From contig DCHP01000007.1 of the NCBI GenBank assembly GCA_002315675.1, forward strand, positions 1-33,628: a DNA stretch of 33,628 bases. Reading direction: 5' to 3'. Below, one piece after another: positions 1 through 8,445 of this stretch (the first letter of the stretch is position 1; every line of letters starts with the position of its first letter). A program made the position numbers and the translations under genes. The DNA is from Rikenellaceae bacterium UBA1749 (GTDB lineage Bacteria > Bacteroidota > Bacteroidia > Bacteroidales > Rikenellaceae). The notes under the pieces are model-generated. The model made no database searches. It saw only the letters and a list, made by a program, of their open reading frames with translations, and was not told the DNA's origin.

Positions 1-54
1 GTCTCACGAAACGGGAAAGTTCTAAATAATGACTTTCAAATAGTCCGTAACATA

Positions 55-909
55 TTACTTGCCAAGAAAGAAATCTGTGATGGTTAACGTTTTGTCAGGA
101 TCTTCACCATGAGGATGGTGACCATAGCCACCTCTTTTTTTCACATAGATTGTTCCACCTGCAGCTTTGTAACGGCTTGCAAAGAATTCTGAGTTGATAG
201 TCGGAGGAACTGTCTGATCCTGACCACCATAGAGAAGCAGGATAGGAATATTGTATTTGGCCAATTCTTCTGCCATATTAACAGGCATTCGTGAATCAAT
301 AAGCCAGTTCTCAGGAATACTGTCTGCCCATGGACCTATTGCATCAAGGGTGGATTGAGCAAAATCCTTGAAAACCAGAAGAGGGGCGTCCAGATAGATT
401 CGATTGATATTTGAAGGATACTTTGTTGCATAGCGAATAGAGAAGAATCCTCCCCAGCTCATACCAACAAGATTAGCTTTTGGTGCCAGATGAAGGTCAT
501 TAACCAGGAAATTCTGATATTCAGCAAAAAGATCCAGAGACTGGTCATCCGCACGTTTATCGAATGCTTCCACTGTAACATGGTGATATCCCATAGATAG
601 AAGGTCCAGAACACCGGTCCTGTCAACAAATGACTCTGCCCATTGCATAGTCCATGTCCATGGCCGACCTTCTGCAGGATCTACATTTGGTTCAACTATC
701 CACGCCGTCCAGTTATGGAACTGAAATTTAATCCTATTGAAACCATACCAGTTATCCTCGGAAATAATTTTATATTTCGAAGCGATAACTTCCCTTAGAG
801 CATTTGATTTCCGTTCAGCTAAGTCTGGCTGCGCTGGAATTTGTGTCTGACTTGCACATACCTGACCTGACAACAATAGTGAAAAAATCAATAAAAAAAA
901 CTGTTTCAT
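55..909 (-). CDS. Secreted alpha/beta hydrolase-fold protein
   Basis: This encodes 284 aa from the ATG at 909. That start opens on a classic signal peptide (MKQFFLLIFSLLLSG, cut near the following Cys-Ala). An in-frame upstream start at 969 would put 20 polar residues before the signal and is unlikely. The nucleophile elbow GMSWGG places Ser at about residue 151, Asp sits in GGQDQTVP at about 231, and His in GYGHHPHG at about 264. These form the triad of a serine hydrolase. The central WTWTMQW and MGYHHVTV segments fit esterase or peptidase-like members that are often annotated only as alpha/beta hydrolase, so the substrate cannot be told from sequence. It probably acts in the periplasm or outside the cell. 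It stands 155 bp downstream of the M23 gene on the same strand, with no clear terminator or TAnnTTTG box between them. The fold is secure; the function is open. Confidence 0.82.
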   Translation of the reverse strand: MKQFFLLIFSLLLSGQVCASQTQIPAQPDLAERKSNALREVIASKYKIISEDNWYGFNRIKFQFHNWTAWIVEPNVDPAEGRPWTWTMQWAESFVDRTGVLDLLSMGYHHVTVEAFDKRADDQSLDLFAEYQNFLVNDLHLAPKANLVGMSWGGFFSIRYATKYPSNINRIYLDAPLLVFKDFAQSTLDAIGPWADSIPENWLIDSRMPVNMAEELAKYNIPILLLYGGQDQTVPPTINSEFFASRYKAAGGTIYVKKRGGYGHHPHGEDPDKTLTITDFFLGK

Positions 910-1064
910 CGCTAAAATATATTGATTAGTAACGATTCTGCACCTTTGTCCAATATCAACAATAGACATCTTTCTGGAATGTTTGCGTGATACATTGATG
1001 GTTGTTATTACCCAGGGTGCTGAATGAGTACATTGAATATTAATGATTGAACAAGTGGAGTATT

Positions 1065-2360
1065 TTATTTACCCTGTTGATAATTTGATTCGTATTCAGC
1101 CATTACAGAAAGAATATCGTCACGCATTGCTGTGAAAGCAGGCATATTTGCTTTAAGAATAGGCGTTGTAGGAATCATTGGAAGCTTTTCTGGATTTATA
1201 TACTTACCATTCTGTTTAACCCTGAAATCAAGATGAGGACCTGTTGATGCCCCGGAACTTCCTACATAGCCAATTACCTGGCCACGTGATACCCTTGAGC
1301 CTGTCTGAACCGCAAATCTTGAAAGGTGAAGATAAGCACTTTCAAGTCCGTTTGAGTGTTTTATCCATACCGTACGTCCACCACCCTTTGTATCCCAGTA
1401 CGCACGGGTAACACGTCCATCAGCAATGGACAATACTCTTGTACCAATTGGAGCGGCATAATCAACTCCATTATGCATTCTGCGATTGTGATGAATAGGA
1501 TGTATCCTAACACCAAATTTTGATGTACGACGGGCATTGAATTCAAGAGGGGAACGAAGGAAACTCTTTCTCATATTTTCCCCCTTCTCATTCCAGAATT
1601 CATCATCACCCTGCTTGTATCTTACTGCAATATATTCTTTCTTGTTGTGGGTGAATTTGACTCCGAAAACTTTGCCGACACCGGCCCTTGTTGTATCAAT
1701 ATACATTTGCTGATACAAGACTTTGAAACTGTCACCCTTTTGAAGCATATGAAAGTTTATGGTATACTGGAATATATCGGCAAGGGCATAGGAAAGACCA
1801 TCATCTGGAAGTGCATCCGAAAGTGTCGTTTCAATAACACCTTCAGTATAACACTCTTCCATTTGGATATCCTTCTTAGTTGTATTTACAGAAAGACTGT
1901 CGCCAAAGGAGAAGGTTACATATTCGCGTCTGTTCTTGTTATATACAAGATATGACAAAGCTGTAGTATCACCCTGATTTGCAAAGAAGGCAACAAATGT
2001 ATTTCCTGCGCGCAAATCCTTAAGGTTGAATTTACCCTTGCATTTTTCAACAAGAGTATTTACTACTCCCATATCAATATCATAACGGCCGTTAAACAGT
2101 TTTGATAGCGTTTCACCGGGGGCAATGATATTTTCCTCATAGCAATAGTCTTCAAGTGAAATACCATACAATGTTCCTTTACTACCAAGTACAATATTCT
2201 CTATCCACCTGGTTTCATCCAGATCAGGAAGTCCCGAAGAGGAAACTTTTGAAGTCGTAGATGATGTTTTCTTCAGAAGAAGAAAAACAGATAAAGACAA
2301 TAATACCAGTAATAGTACTGAAAGTATAATGATTAATATATTACGACGGGTAAAATTCAT
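1065..2360 (-). CDS. M23-family (LytM/MepM-like) peptidoglycan endopeptidase, membrane-anchored
   Basis: This encodes 431 aa. An N-terminal transmembrane segment (about residues 7-30) anchors the protein with the rest in the periplasm. Residues about 60-265 resemble the regulatory N-terminal region of Csd3/MepM-type enzymes. The M23 domain spans about 275-395. Zinc and catalytic residues are His296 and Asp300 (HNGVD), His345 (YLHLS) and His376 in GPHLDF. In textbook LytM the last motif is HxH; here the second His is Asp378, a variant I have seen in Bacteroidota homologues. The expected role is cleavage of peptide crosslinks in peptidoglycan. The gene lies 4 bp after the yitT-like gene and is probably the last member of the operon that begins at 8331. 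Confidence 0.92.
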   Translation of the reverse strand: MNFTRRNILIIILSVLLLVLLSLSVFLLLKKTSSTTSKVSSSGLPDLDETRWIENIVLGSKGTLYGISLEDYCYEENIIAPGETLSKLFNGRYDIDMGVVNTLVEKCKGKFNLKDLRAGNTFVAFFANQGDTTALSYLVYNKNRREYVTFSFGDSLSVNTTKKDIQMEECYTEGVIETTLSDALPDDGLSYALADIFQYTINFHMLQKGDSFKVLYQQMYIDTTRAGVGKVFGVKFTHNKKEYIAVRYKQGDDEFWNEKGENMRKSFLRSPLEFNARRTSKFGVRIHPIHHNRRMHNGVDYAAPIGTRVLSIADGRVTRAYWDTKGGGRTVWIKHSNGLESAYLHLSRFAVQTGSRVSRGQVIGYVGSSGASTGPHLDFRVKQNGKYINPEKLPMIPTTPILKANMPAFTAMRDDILSVMAEYESNYQQGK

Positions 2361-2364
2361 AAAA

Positions 2365-3249
2365 CTAAGAAATTAAAGATTCAAAACCTTCACCATAGAC
2401 TCCTGTAACTGTTTCAACCGAAACAAATGCGTTGGGATCTTCTTCCCTTACAATTTTTGAAATCATTGACTGCTCTGTCCTCCTGCAGATAACCAGAATT
2501 ACTTTTGAATCGTTACCTGTATAACCACCCTGGGAATTGAGATAGGATAAACCTCTTCCTGCCTCTTTGATTATCCTGTCACCTATTTTTTTATAATTCT
2601 TGGAAAAAACAAGAATCTTGACTGATTGTTTTGAACCTGTAAGAAAAGTATCTATTGAATATGCAACAACAGCCATTGTTACAAAACCATAGACAATAGG
2701 ACGGATTTCATGGAATACGAAATAGGAAGAGGAAACAATGATTGCATCACACATCATGACACCACGGCCAATAGGAATCCTGAAATATTTATTAAGAATC
2801 ATTGCAATGATATCAGTTCCTCCACTACTTCCGCCCTGGGAAAAACAGATTGCAACACCAAGACCTGAGCAGACACCTCCCAATATGGCAAGTATCAGTT
2901 TGTCAGAATTGACATCCATTCCTAAAATATCCTTAGGGACATATATCTGCATCAAACTTAGGCACAGCGAAATGAAAAGTATGGCAAAGACAGTTTTCGC
3001 CCCGAATTTCGGACCTATTGTAATAACTCCAAGTATTATCAAAATCAGATTTATAATAAAATAATAGACACCTACCGGAATCGCATCACTGATACCATAA
3101 TAGCAAAGAGTGGATATACCCCCTGCACCACCGCCGACAATTCCCGAATTTACCAACATGGTTGTAAACCCAAATGAATAAACGATAAGACCAAGTGCCA
3201 TTATCAGGTAGGTCTTAATTTCACCAAGCAAATTAAATTTACCCTTCAT
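2365..3249 (-). CDS. YitT family membrane protein (DUF161 plus DUF2179)
   Basis: This encodes 294 aa. The N-terminal two thirds hold five or six hydrophobic segments with the glycine-rich motifs typical of YitT proteins (for example SGIVGGGAGGIS and FSQGGSSGGTDIIA). The C-terminal part (about 215-290) is the soluble DUF2179 domain, with SQGGYTGNDSKVILVICRR. YitT proteins are inner-membrane proteins of uncertain transport function. The gene is followed after 4 bp by the M23 peptidase and preceded by a 252-bp gap after leuS that contains no TAnnTTTG box on this strand, so it may be read through from leuS. The family call is firm; the function is unknown. Confidence 0.9.
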   Translation of the reverse strand: MKGKFNLLGEIKTYLIMALGLIVYSFGFTTMLVNSGIVGGGAGGISTLCYYGISDAIPVGVYYFIINLILIILGVITIGPKFGAKTVFAILFISLCLSLMQIYVPKDILGMDVNSDKLILAILGGVCSGLGVAICFSQGGSSGGTDIIAMILNKYFRIPIGRGVMMCDAIIVSSSYFVFHEIRPIVYGFVTMAVVAYSIDTFLTGSKQSVKILVFSKNYKKIGDRIIKEAGRGLSYLNSQGGYTGNDSKVILVICRRTEQSMISKIVREEDPNAFVSVETVTGVYGEGFESLIS

Positions 3250-3501
3250 TTATCAACAGCTTATTAATATATCTCAGATATTCAGTGCAACAACTTCTGA
3301 CATTTCAACACTTCAAAAGATGAAATTTCTGTTAGAATGGTCCAAACACCAGGAAGCAATATATTTACTATTAAGTAATGAATCAACTTGAATAAGTAAC
3401 TTTTGTTGTTTTTGCCATTTACGCATACCATTTGTAATGGTGGGAACTCTCAATTCTGGAACAATTTCAAGTGGATTCAGGAATAAATAAAGTACCGGTT
3501 A

Positions 3502-6186
3502 TTAGTAAACAATGTTTATTATCTTTCCAGGGACAATTATCAGTTTCTTGATCTGTTTTCCATCAGTGTATTTAATTGTCTGCTCGTCAGCAAGAATTGC
3601 TTTCTCAATATTTTCACGTGATTCATCCAGTGAGAATGATCTCTTGAATCTCATTTTACCATTAACTGACACAGGATAGTCAAAAGAGCTTTCCACCAAA
3701 AAGGACTCGTTACACTCAGGATATGCCGCATCTACTGCCAGTCCCTCAAATCCAAGTTCTTTCCATAGTTCTGAAGTTATATGAGGAGCGAATGGTTGAA
3801 GCAATGATATCAGTGATTTGAAAATTTCCCTTGAAGTAGCCTTCTGGTCAGACAGTTCATTCAGACAAATCATGAATGCACTTACAGATGTATTGAATGA
3901 GAAGTTAACTATATCTTCATTAACTTTCTTTATACATTTATGAAGTGATTTCAAATTATCCTTAGTAGGTTCAACATTTTCGGATGACAAAGCCATTCTC
4001 CAGAATTTCTTCAGGAACTTATTGACGCCTTCAATACCTTTTGTATCCCATGGTTTACTCATCTGAATAGGACCCAGGAACATTTCATATACACGGAGAG
4101 TGTCTGCGCCATATCTTTCAACAATTGAATCTGGATTAACTACATTGTACATGGATTTGGACATTTTTTCCACAGCTGAACCGCAGATGTATTTTCCATC
4201 TTCAAGTATGAATTCGGCATCATTGAAATCAGGTCTCCATTTTTTGAACGCATCTGTATCCAATATATCACCATCCACGATATTGACATCTACATGGATT
4301 TCCTGTGTTTCATACTGATCCTTAAGATTCAGTGAGACATACTTGTTGGTTCCAATGACCCTATATACAAATTTGGACTGTCCCTGAATCATACCCTGGT
4401 TGATTAACTTCTTGAAAGGTTCATCTTCACATACATATCCAAGGTCATACAGGAATTTGTTCCAGAAACGGGAATAAATAAGATGGCCTGTAGCATGTTC
4501 AATACCACCGACATAAAGGTCTACATTTCTCCAATAACCATTAGCCTCCGGGCTTACAAGTGCATCCTGATTATGAGGATCCATGTAACGCAGATAATAT
4601 GCGGATGAACCTGCAAAACCTGGCATAGTAGATGTTTCATATCTCCAGCCTTCCACATTTGCAAGCGGTGGACGTCCATCATTTGATGGTTTGAAACTGG
4701 TTACCTGAGGCAGCTGAAGTGGCAGCTGTGAAAAAGGAACAAGTTTTGGAATATCATTTTCGTAATAGACTGGGAATGGTTCACCCCAATATCTTTGGCG
4801 TGAAAAAATCGCATCACGTAGACGATAGTTGATCTTCCTGCAACCGATGTTCATTTCTTCCAGTCTGTCAAACATTTTTCTGATGGCATCCTTTACTTCA
4901 TATCCTGTCAGAAAATCTGAATTAATAAGTTTACCTTCCTTTGCATCATAACTGCTTTCTGTTACATCGCATTCTATAATTGGAATTATTGGAAGATTAA
5001 AATGTTTTGCAAAGGCATAATCTCTTGAATCATGAGCAGGTACAGCCATAATGGCACCTGTTCCATAGCCAATGAGGACATAGTCACTGATATAGATTGG
5101 AATACGTTTCCCGTTGAATGGATTAACAGCATATGACCCTGTGAAACATCCACTGACAGTTTTGGTTTCTGCCAGACGTTCCCTCTCACTTCTTCTCAAT
5201 GTTTTATCAATATAGTCCTTGACAGCATTTTCATTATCTTTTGTTGTCAATTCTGCTACCATAGGATGTTCTGGAGCAAGAACCATGAATGTAACGCCAA
5301 ATATAGTATCGCAACGTGTAGTGAATATCTCAAGAGGTTTGTCATTTCCTTCAATATTAAAATAAATGGTTGCACCTTCTGATTTTCCGATCCAGTTTCT
5401 CTGAATCTCCTTCAAAGAATCACTCCAGTCAAGAGAGTTCAAGCCATTTTCAAGACGTTCAGCATATGCAGATACCCTAAGAAGCCATTGTTTCATTGGT
5501 TTTTGCTGGACAGGAAAACCTCCGCGGACAGATAGACCGTCCTTCACTTCATCGTTTGCAAGGACAGTACCAAGTCCTTCACACCAGTTAACCATAGTAA
5601 CAGCCTGGTAAGCAAGTCTGTAATCCTTTTCCAGAATATCTTCCTTTTCTTTTTCAGAAAGGGAGTTCCATGAGAATGTATTGTCTGCTTCAAATTGTTT
5701 AACCAGTTCTGAAATAGGTTTAGCCTTCTGCTCATTGAAATCATAGTAACTATTGAACATCATCTCAAACGCCCACTGAGTCCATTTATAATAGTCAGGT
5801 GAACATGTGCGAACTTCACGGGACCAATCAAAACAGAAACCGAGTTTATCAAGCTGGCTACGATAACGATTGATGTTGTCCTCCGTTGTCTTGGCAGGAT
5901 GCTGCCCTGTCTGAATTGCATACTGTTCTGCAGGCAGACCGAAAGCATCATACCCCATTGGATGAAGCACATTGAAACCTTTCTGACGTTTATATCTACT
6001 ATATATGTCTGAAGCGATATACCCAAGAGGGTGACCTACATGAAGTCCGGCTCCTGATGGATAAGGAAACATATCAAGCACATAGTACTTTGGACGTGAA
6101 TTATCTGTTGAAACCTTATATGTTTCATTCTCAGCCCAATATTTCTGCCACTGAGCCTCTATCGCAGTAAAATCATATTCTCTCAT
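3502..6186 (-). CDS. leuS: Leucyl-tRNA synthetase
   Basis: This encodes 894 aa, a class Ia synthetase that charges tRNA-Leu in the cytoplasm. The HIGH-box equivalent is HVGH at residues 49-52, and the KMSKS loop is at 674-678 (EKMSKSMYN). The editing (CP1) domain has the threonine-rich TTRCDTIFG motif and the downstream VPAHDSRDYAF with its conserved Asp. Two lineage features stand out. A charged insertion of about 45 residues (about 146-190) precedes the NWC motif. The ZN-1 region keeps only Cys202 and lacks the other cysteines used in E. coli. The N-terminal MREYDFTAIEAQWQKYW and C-terminal KLIIVPGKIINIV ends are complete. The gap to the upstream S41 protease is 4 bp, so the two genes are cotranscribed. 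Confidence 0.98.
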   Translation of the reverse strand: MREYDFTAIEAQWQKYWAENETYKVSTDNSRPKYYVLDMFPYPSGAGLHVGHPLGYIASDIYSRYKRQKGFNVLHPMGYDAFGLPAEQYAIQTGQHPAKTTEDNINRYRSQLDKLGFCFDWSREVRTCSPDYYKWTQWAFEMMFNSYYDFNEQKAKPISELVKQFEADNTFSWNSLSEKEKEDILEKDYRLAYQAVTMVNWCEGLGTVLANDEVKDGLSVRGGFPVQQKPMKQWLLRVSAYAERLENGLNSLDWSDSLKEIQRNWIGKSEGATIYFNIEGNDKPLEIFTTRCDTIFGVTFMVLAPEHPMVAELTTKDNENAVKDYIDKTLRRSERERLAETKTVSGCFTGSYAVNPFNGKRIPIYISDYVLIGYGTGAIMAVPAHDSRDYAFAKHFNLPIIPIIECDVTESSYDAKEGKLINSDFLTGYEVKDAIRKMFDRLEEMNIGCRKINYRLRDAIFSRQRYWGEPFPVYYENDIPKLVPFSQLPLQLPQVTSFKPSNDGRPPLANVEGWRYETSTMPGFAGSSAYYLRYMDPHNQDALVSPEANGYWRNVDLYVGGIEHATGHLIYSRFWNKFLYDLGYVCEDEPFKKLINQGMIQGQSKFVYRVIGTNKYVSLNLKDQYETQEIHVDVNIVDGDILDTDAFKKWRPDFNDAEFILEDGKYICGSAVEKMSKSMYNVVNPDSIVERYGADTLRVYEMFLGPIQMSKPWDTKGIEGVNKFLKKFWRMALSSENVEPTKDNLKSLHKCIKKVNEDIVNFSFNTSVSAFMICLNELSDQKATSREIFKSLISLLQPFAPHITSELWKELGFEGLAVDAAYPECNESFLVESSFDYPVSVNGKMRFKRSFSLDESRENIEKAILADEQTIKYTDGKQIKKLIIVPGKIINIVY

Positions 6187-6190
6187 TTTA

Positions 6191-7855
6191 TTAATTTCTA
6201 CTTGTATTCTGTTCTTTCAATATTCTTTTGTATTCAGTCTGGTTCAGCAATATTTCAATCGCCTTGTTAAGTTCATCATCATCAAGAAGTCCATATTTGA
6301 TTGCACCTTCAGCATACCACCAGCGGCGTATGATTTCTTCGGCAATTAATGGTTTTATTTCTTCCTTATAGTTTTTGAGCCCAGAGTCCTTGTCTTCACG
6401 TACTATTGAATATATTCTATCCAGTTCTGTTTTAAGAGTGTCACATTTTTTCTCAACTTCAAGGGATTTCCTAAGCTCATCAAGTTTCAACTCTGCAGGA
6501 GACTTGTATTCAATTGTCTTGTCTGCCATGAAATTTACAAATTCGTTGTAAATAGCATCTGTCATTTTAAATGTTTCTACCGGCTGGGCGGTATGTTTTG
6601 CAGCATATATATTAGCAAAATCATCTAGATAACCATAAGCTGAAAGAACAGCAGCGAACCTGGACATATAGGTAACCGGCATGACAATATCCGGATTGAT
6701 ACCACCGCCATCAAACACAGAGCGTCCTGCAGCTGTATGGAATTCCTTAATTAGACTATCGGGAACATGTTCAACAGAGCCATCATCCCTTCTATGAGTA
6801 TAATCAATTGCCTGAATACATCTGCCTGATGGTGTATAATATTTGGATATGGTAATCTTGACAAGTGCACTGTCTGCTACAGGTCTTGTAACTTGAACCA
6901 GACCTTTACCATAACTTCTCTGACCAATTACTACAGCCCTGTCCAGATCCTGAAAAGCACCGGAAAGGATTTCACTGGCAGATGCAGATGCACTGTTTAT
7001 CAATACTGCTATCGGTATTTCAGTATCAATAGGGTCATTTTGTGTAAAATACTTTCTGTAACCCTGAGGTGAACGACCTTTCATATCCACCACATCAGTA
7101 TTCTTTGGCAGGAACATCCCTGCAATATTTACAGCAGAACTTACTATTCCACCACCATTTCCTCTTAAATCGATAATGATGGACTTAGCACCTTCTTCCT
7201 TCAGTTTGATTAATGCTTCCTTGACATCCTTGTCGCATTCATCAGTGAATTTATCAAGAGATATATACCCTATATCATTCTTAAGAAGAGCATAATACGA
7301 AACGGCAGGAACATAGATTTTTTCCCTTTTTATTTTAACGGATAGAACTTTTGTCGTATCCTTAATAGGTATATATTTTACATTTACATAGGTATCAGGA
7401 TCACCCTTAAGCAAAGAACTTACAAAATCCGCTTTCTTCCCTTTGACATTCACGCCATCTATTTCATAGAGACGGTCTCCGGCCTTAAGACCGGCATTGG
7501 CTGATGGTGTTCCCTTGTATGGCTCCGCTATTTCTATCCATTGATCTTTCTTTCTGATTAGTGCTCCTACCCCGCCATATTTTCCGGTTGTCATAAAATC
7601 AAATTCAGCAAGTCCGCTTTGATCTATGAATTCAGTATATGGATCAAGTTTGGAAAGCATAGAATGGATCGCATCCTTTGTCATCTTATCTGAATCAACG
7701 GAATCAACATATACGGTATTGGCTACACGATATACATTAAGGAGAAGTTCCATATTTTCTGCAGCTTTAATATCGGCCCTGTCCTGTTTGCTATTCTGAG
7801 CACATGCTATCAAAGATGTTGAGATTAAAATAGTAGCTATTAACGATTTTCTCAT
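6191..7855 (-). CDS. S41 family C-terminal processing protease, lipoprotein
   Basis: This encodes 554 aa. The N-terminus is a lipoprotein signal (SLIAC, lipidated Cys18), placing the enzyme in the envelope. A PDZ domain lies at about 85-175 (GVGALI to DRLYEIDGVNV). The protease core follows: DLRGNGGG at about 229-236, the nucleophile serine in SASASASE (288-295), and the general-base Lys317 in GQRSYGKG. A helical C-terminal tail of about 120 residues extends past the core. Family members (CtpA/Prc) trim or degrade periplasmic and envelope proteins with exposed C-termini, and often regulate cell-wall hydrolases. That fits the M23 peptidase in the same transcription unit, although the link is inference. 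The gene sits 2 bp after the 157-aa membrane protein and 4 bp before leuS. Confidence 0.95.
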   Translation of the reverse strand: MRKSLIATILISTSLIACAQNSKQDRADIKAAENMELLLNVYRVANTVYVDSVDSDKMTKDAIHSMLSKLDPYTEFIDQSGLAEFDFMTTGKYGGVGALIRKKDQWIEIAEPYKGTPSANAGLKAGDRLYEIDGVNVKGKKADFVSSLLKGDPDTYVNVKYIPIKDTTKVLSVKIKREKIYVPAVSYYALLKNDIGYISLDKFTDECDKDVKEALIKLKEEGAKSIIIDLRGNGGGIVSSAVNIAGMFLPKNTDVVDMKGRSPQGYRKYFTQNDPIDTEIPIAVLINSASASASEILSGAFQDLDRAVVIGQRSYGKGLVQVTRPVADSALVKITISKYYTPSGRCIQAIDYTHRRDDGSVEHVPDSLIKEFHTAAGRSVFDGGGINPDIVMPVTYMSRFAAVLSAYGYLDDFANIYAAKHTAQPVETFKMTDAIYNEFVNFMADKTIEYKSPAELKLDELRKSLEVEKKCDTLKTELDRIYSIVREDKDSGLKNYKEEIKPLIAEEIIRRWWYAEGAIKYGLLDDDELNKAIEILLNQTEYKRILKEQNTSRN

Positions 7856-7857
7856 AA

Positions 7858-8331
7858 CTAATTATTATTTTCTTTAGATATCAGATAAGTATCAAATCTG
7901 AATACCATTTTTACTACTTCCTTTCTAGGTCCTGCAATGACTGAATTTCCATTTTCGTCCGTATATACATAGACCCTGTCCTCAAATTGGAGAAGGATTT
8001 TCTTTAAGATATTACCAGCCCTATACTCGATTGAGTTGAGGTCTGTGTTTACCCTTTTCAGTCCGCTTCTAAGGGCAATATTGTCAAGAGCCTCAATATG
8101 TTCAGTAGCAGTTGCATTCAAGTTTCTTCTACAATACCCGTAGAATGGATATACAAGAGAAAAAACTAATGCAAAGCCCCAGAGGAATAATCCATTTTTT
8201 GTAATGAACAGGTCAACAAAAGTCATTTCTGTCTGATTGAAAGCCATCATCAATATGAGGATAATAAAAATCCAGCAAATGAAATAGATAAAACTCTTGA
8301 TAAACCTGATAAAGAAACGTTCTGTTTTCAT
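7858..8331 (-). CDS. Conserved-looking membrane protein of unknown function
   Basis: This encodes 157 aa that I do not recognise. It has two hydrophobic segments: about residues 9-30 (IKSFIYFICWIFIILILMMA) and about 49-67 (FLWGFALVFSLVYPFYGY). A Cys-Arg-Arg-Asn motif follows, then a soluble domain of about 85 residues ending in a beta-rich stretch with VYTDENGNSVIAGPRKEVV. It is the first gene of the operon with the S41 protease (2-bp gap) and leuS, and has its own TAnnTTTG box 26 bp upstream. The tight coupling suggests a genuine gene, possibly linked to envelope function, but no activity can be assigned. Confidence 0.75.
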   Translation of the reverse strand: MKTERFFIRFIKSFIYFICWIFIILILMMAFNQTEMTFVDLFITKNGLFLWGFALVFSLVYPFYGYCRRNLNATATEHIEALDNIALRSGLKRVNTDLNSIEYRAGNILKKILLQFEDRVYVYTDENGNSVIAGPRKEVVKMVFRFDTYLISKENNN

Positions 8332-8356
8332 AAATATACCTTAATACAATAATCTA

Positions 8357-8385
8357 CAAAGTTATAAAAAAAACGCACTCGAAAG
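8357..8385 (-). promoter_or_regulatory. Bacteroidota-type promoter for the 157-aa gene / S41 / leuS operon
   Basis: On the minus strand TAACTTTG (8364-8357) matches the -7 consensus TAnnTTTG. A TTTC at 8384-8381 sits 16 nt upstream, a weak and closely spaced -33. Transcription would start near 8352, giving a leader of about 20 nt. The -33 region lies inside the terminator hairpin of the preceding gene. Confidence 0.5.
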
Positions 8386-8405
8386 AATACTTTCAAGTGC
8401 GTTTT
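8366..8405 (-). terminator. Rho-independent terminator of the GH127-like gene
   Basis: Arms 8370-8385 and 8390-8405 form a 16-bp stem (GAAAG against CTTTC next to the loop, then CGCACT against AGTGCG) with a 4-nt loop. The single C/A difference becomes a G-U wobble when the minus strand is transcribed. A run of eight U follows on the minus strand (8373-8366). It lies 40 bp past the GH127-like stop codon. Confidence 0.88.
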
Positions 8406-8445
8406 ATCTATTATTTAACAATATTTCCTACAAGAAAATATTGCG

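Noticed and set aside
991..1036. Direct repeat TACATTGA (991-998 and 1029-1036) between the M23 and hydrolase genes
   Set aside because: Eight bases only, imperfect flanks, no promoter placed relative to it.
3313..3426. 37-aa minus-strand frame in the gap between leuS and the yitT-like gene (starts MRKWQKQQKLLIQV)
   Set aside because: Possible small or decayed gene, but there is no promoter, no family resemblance and only one short frame. The 252-bp gap also holds a 6-bp palindrome (ACCATT/AATGGT) without a U-run.
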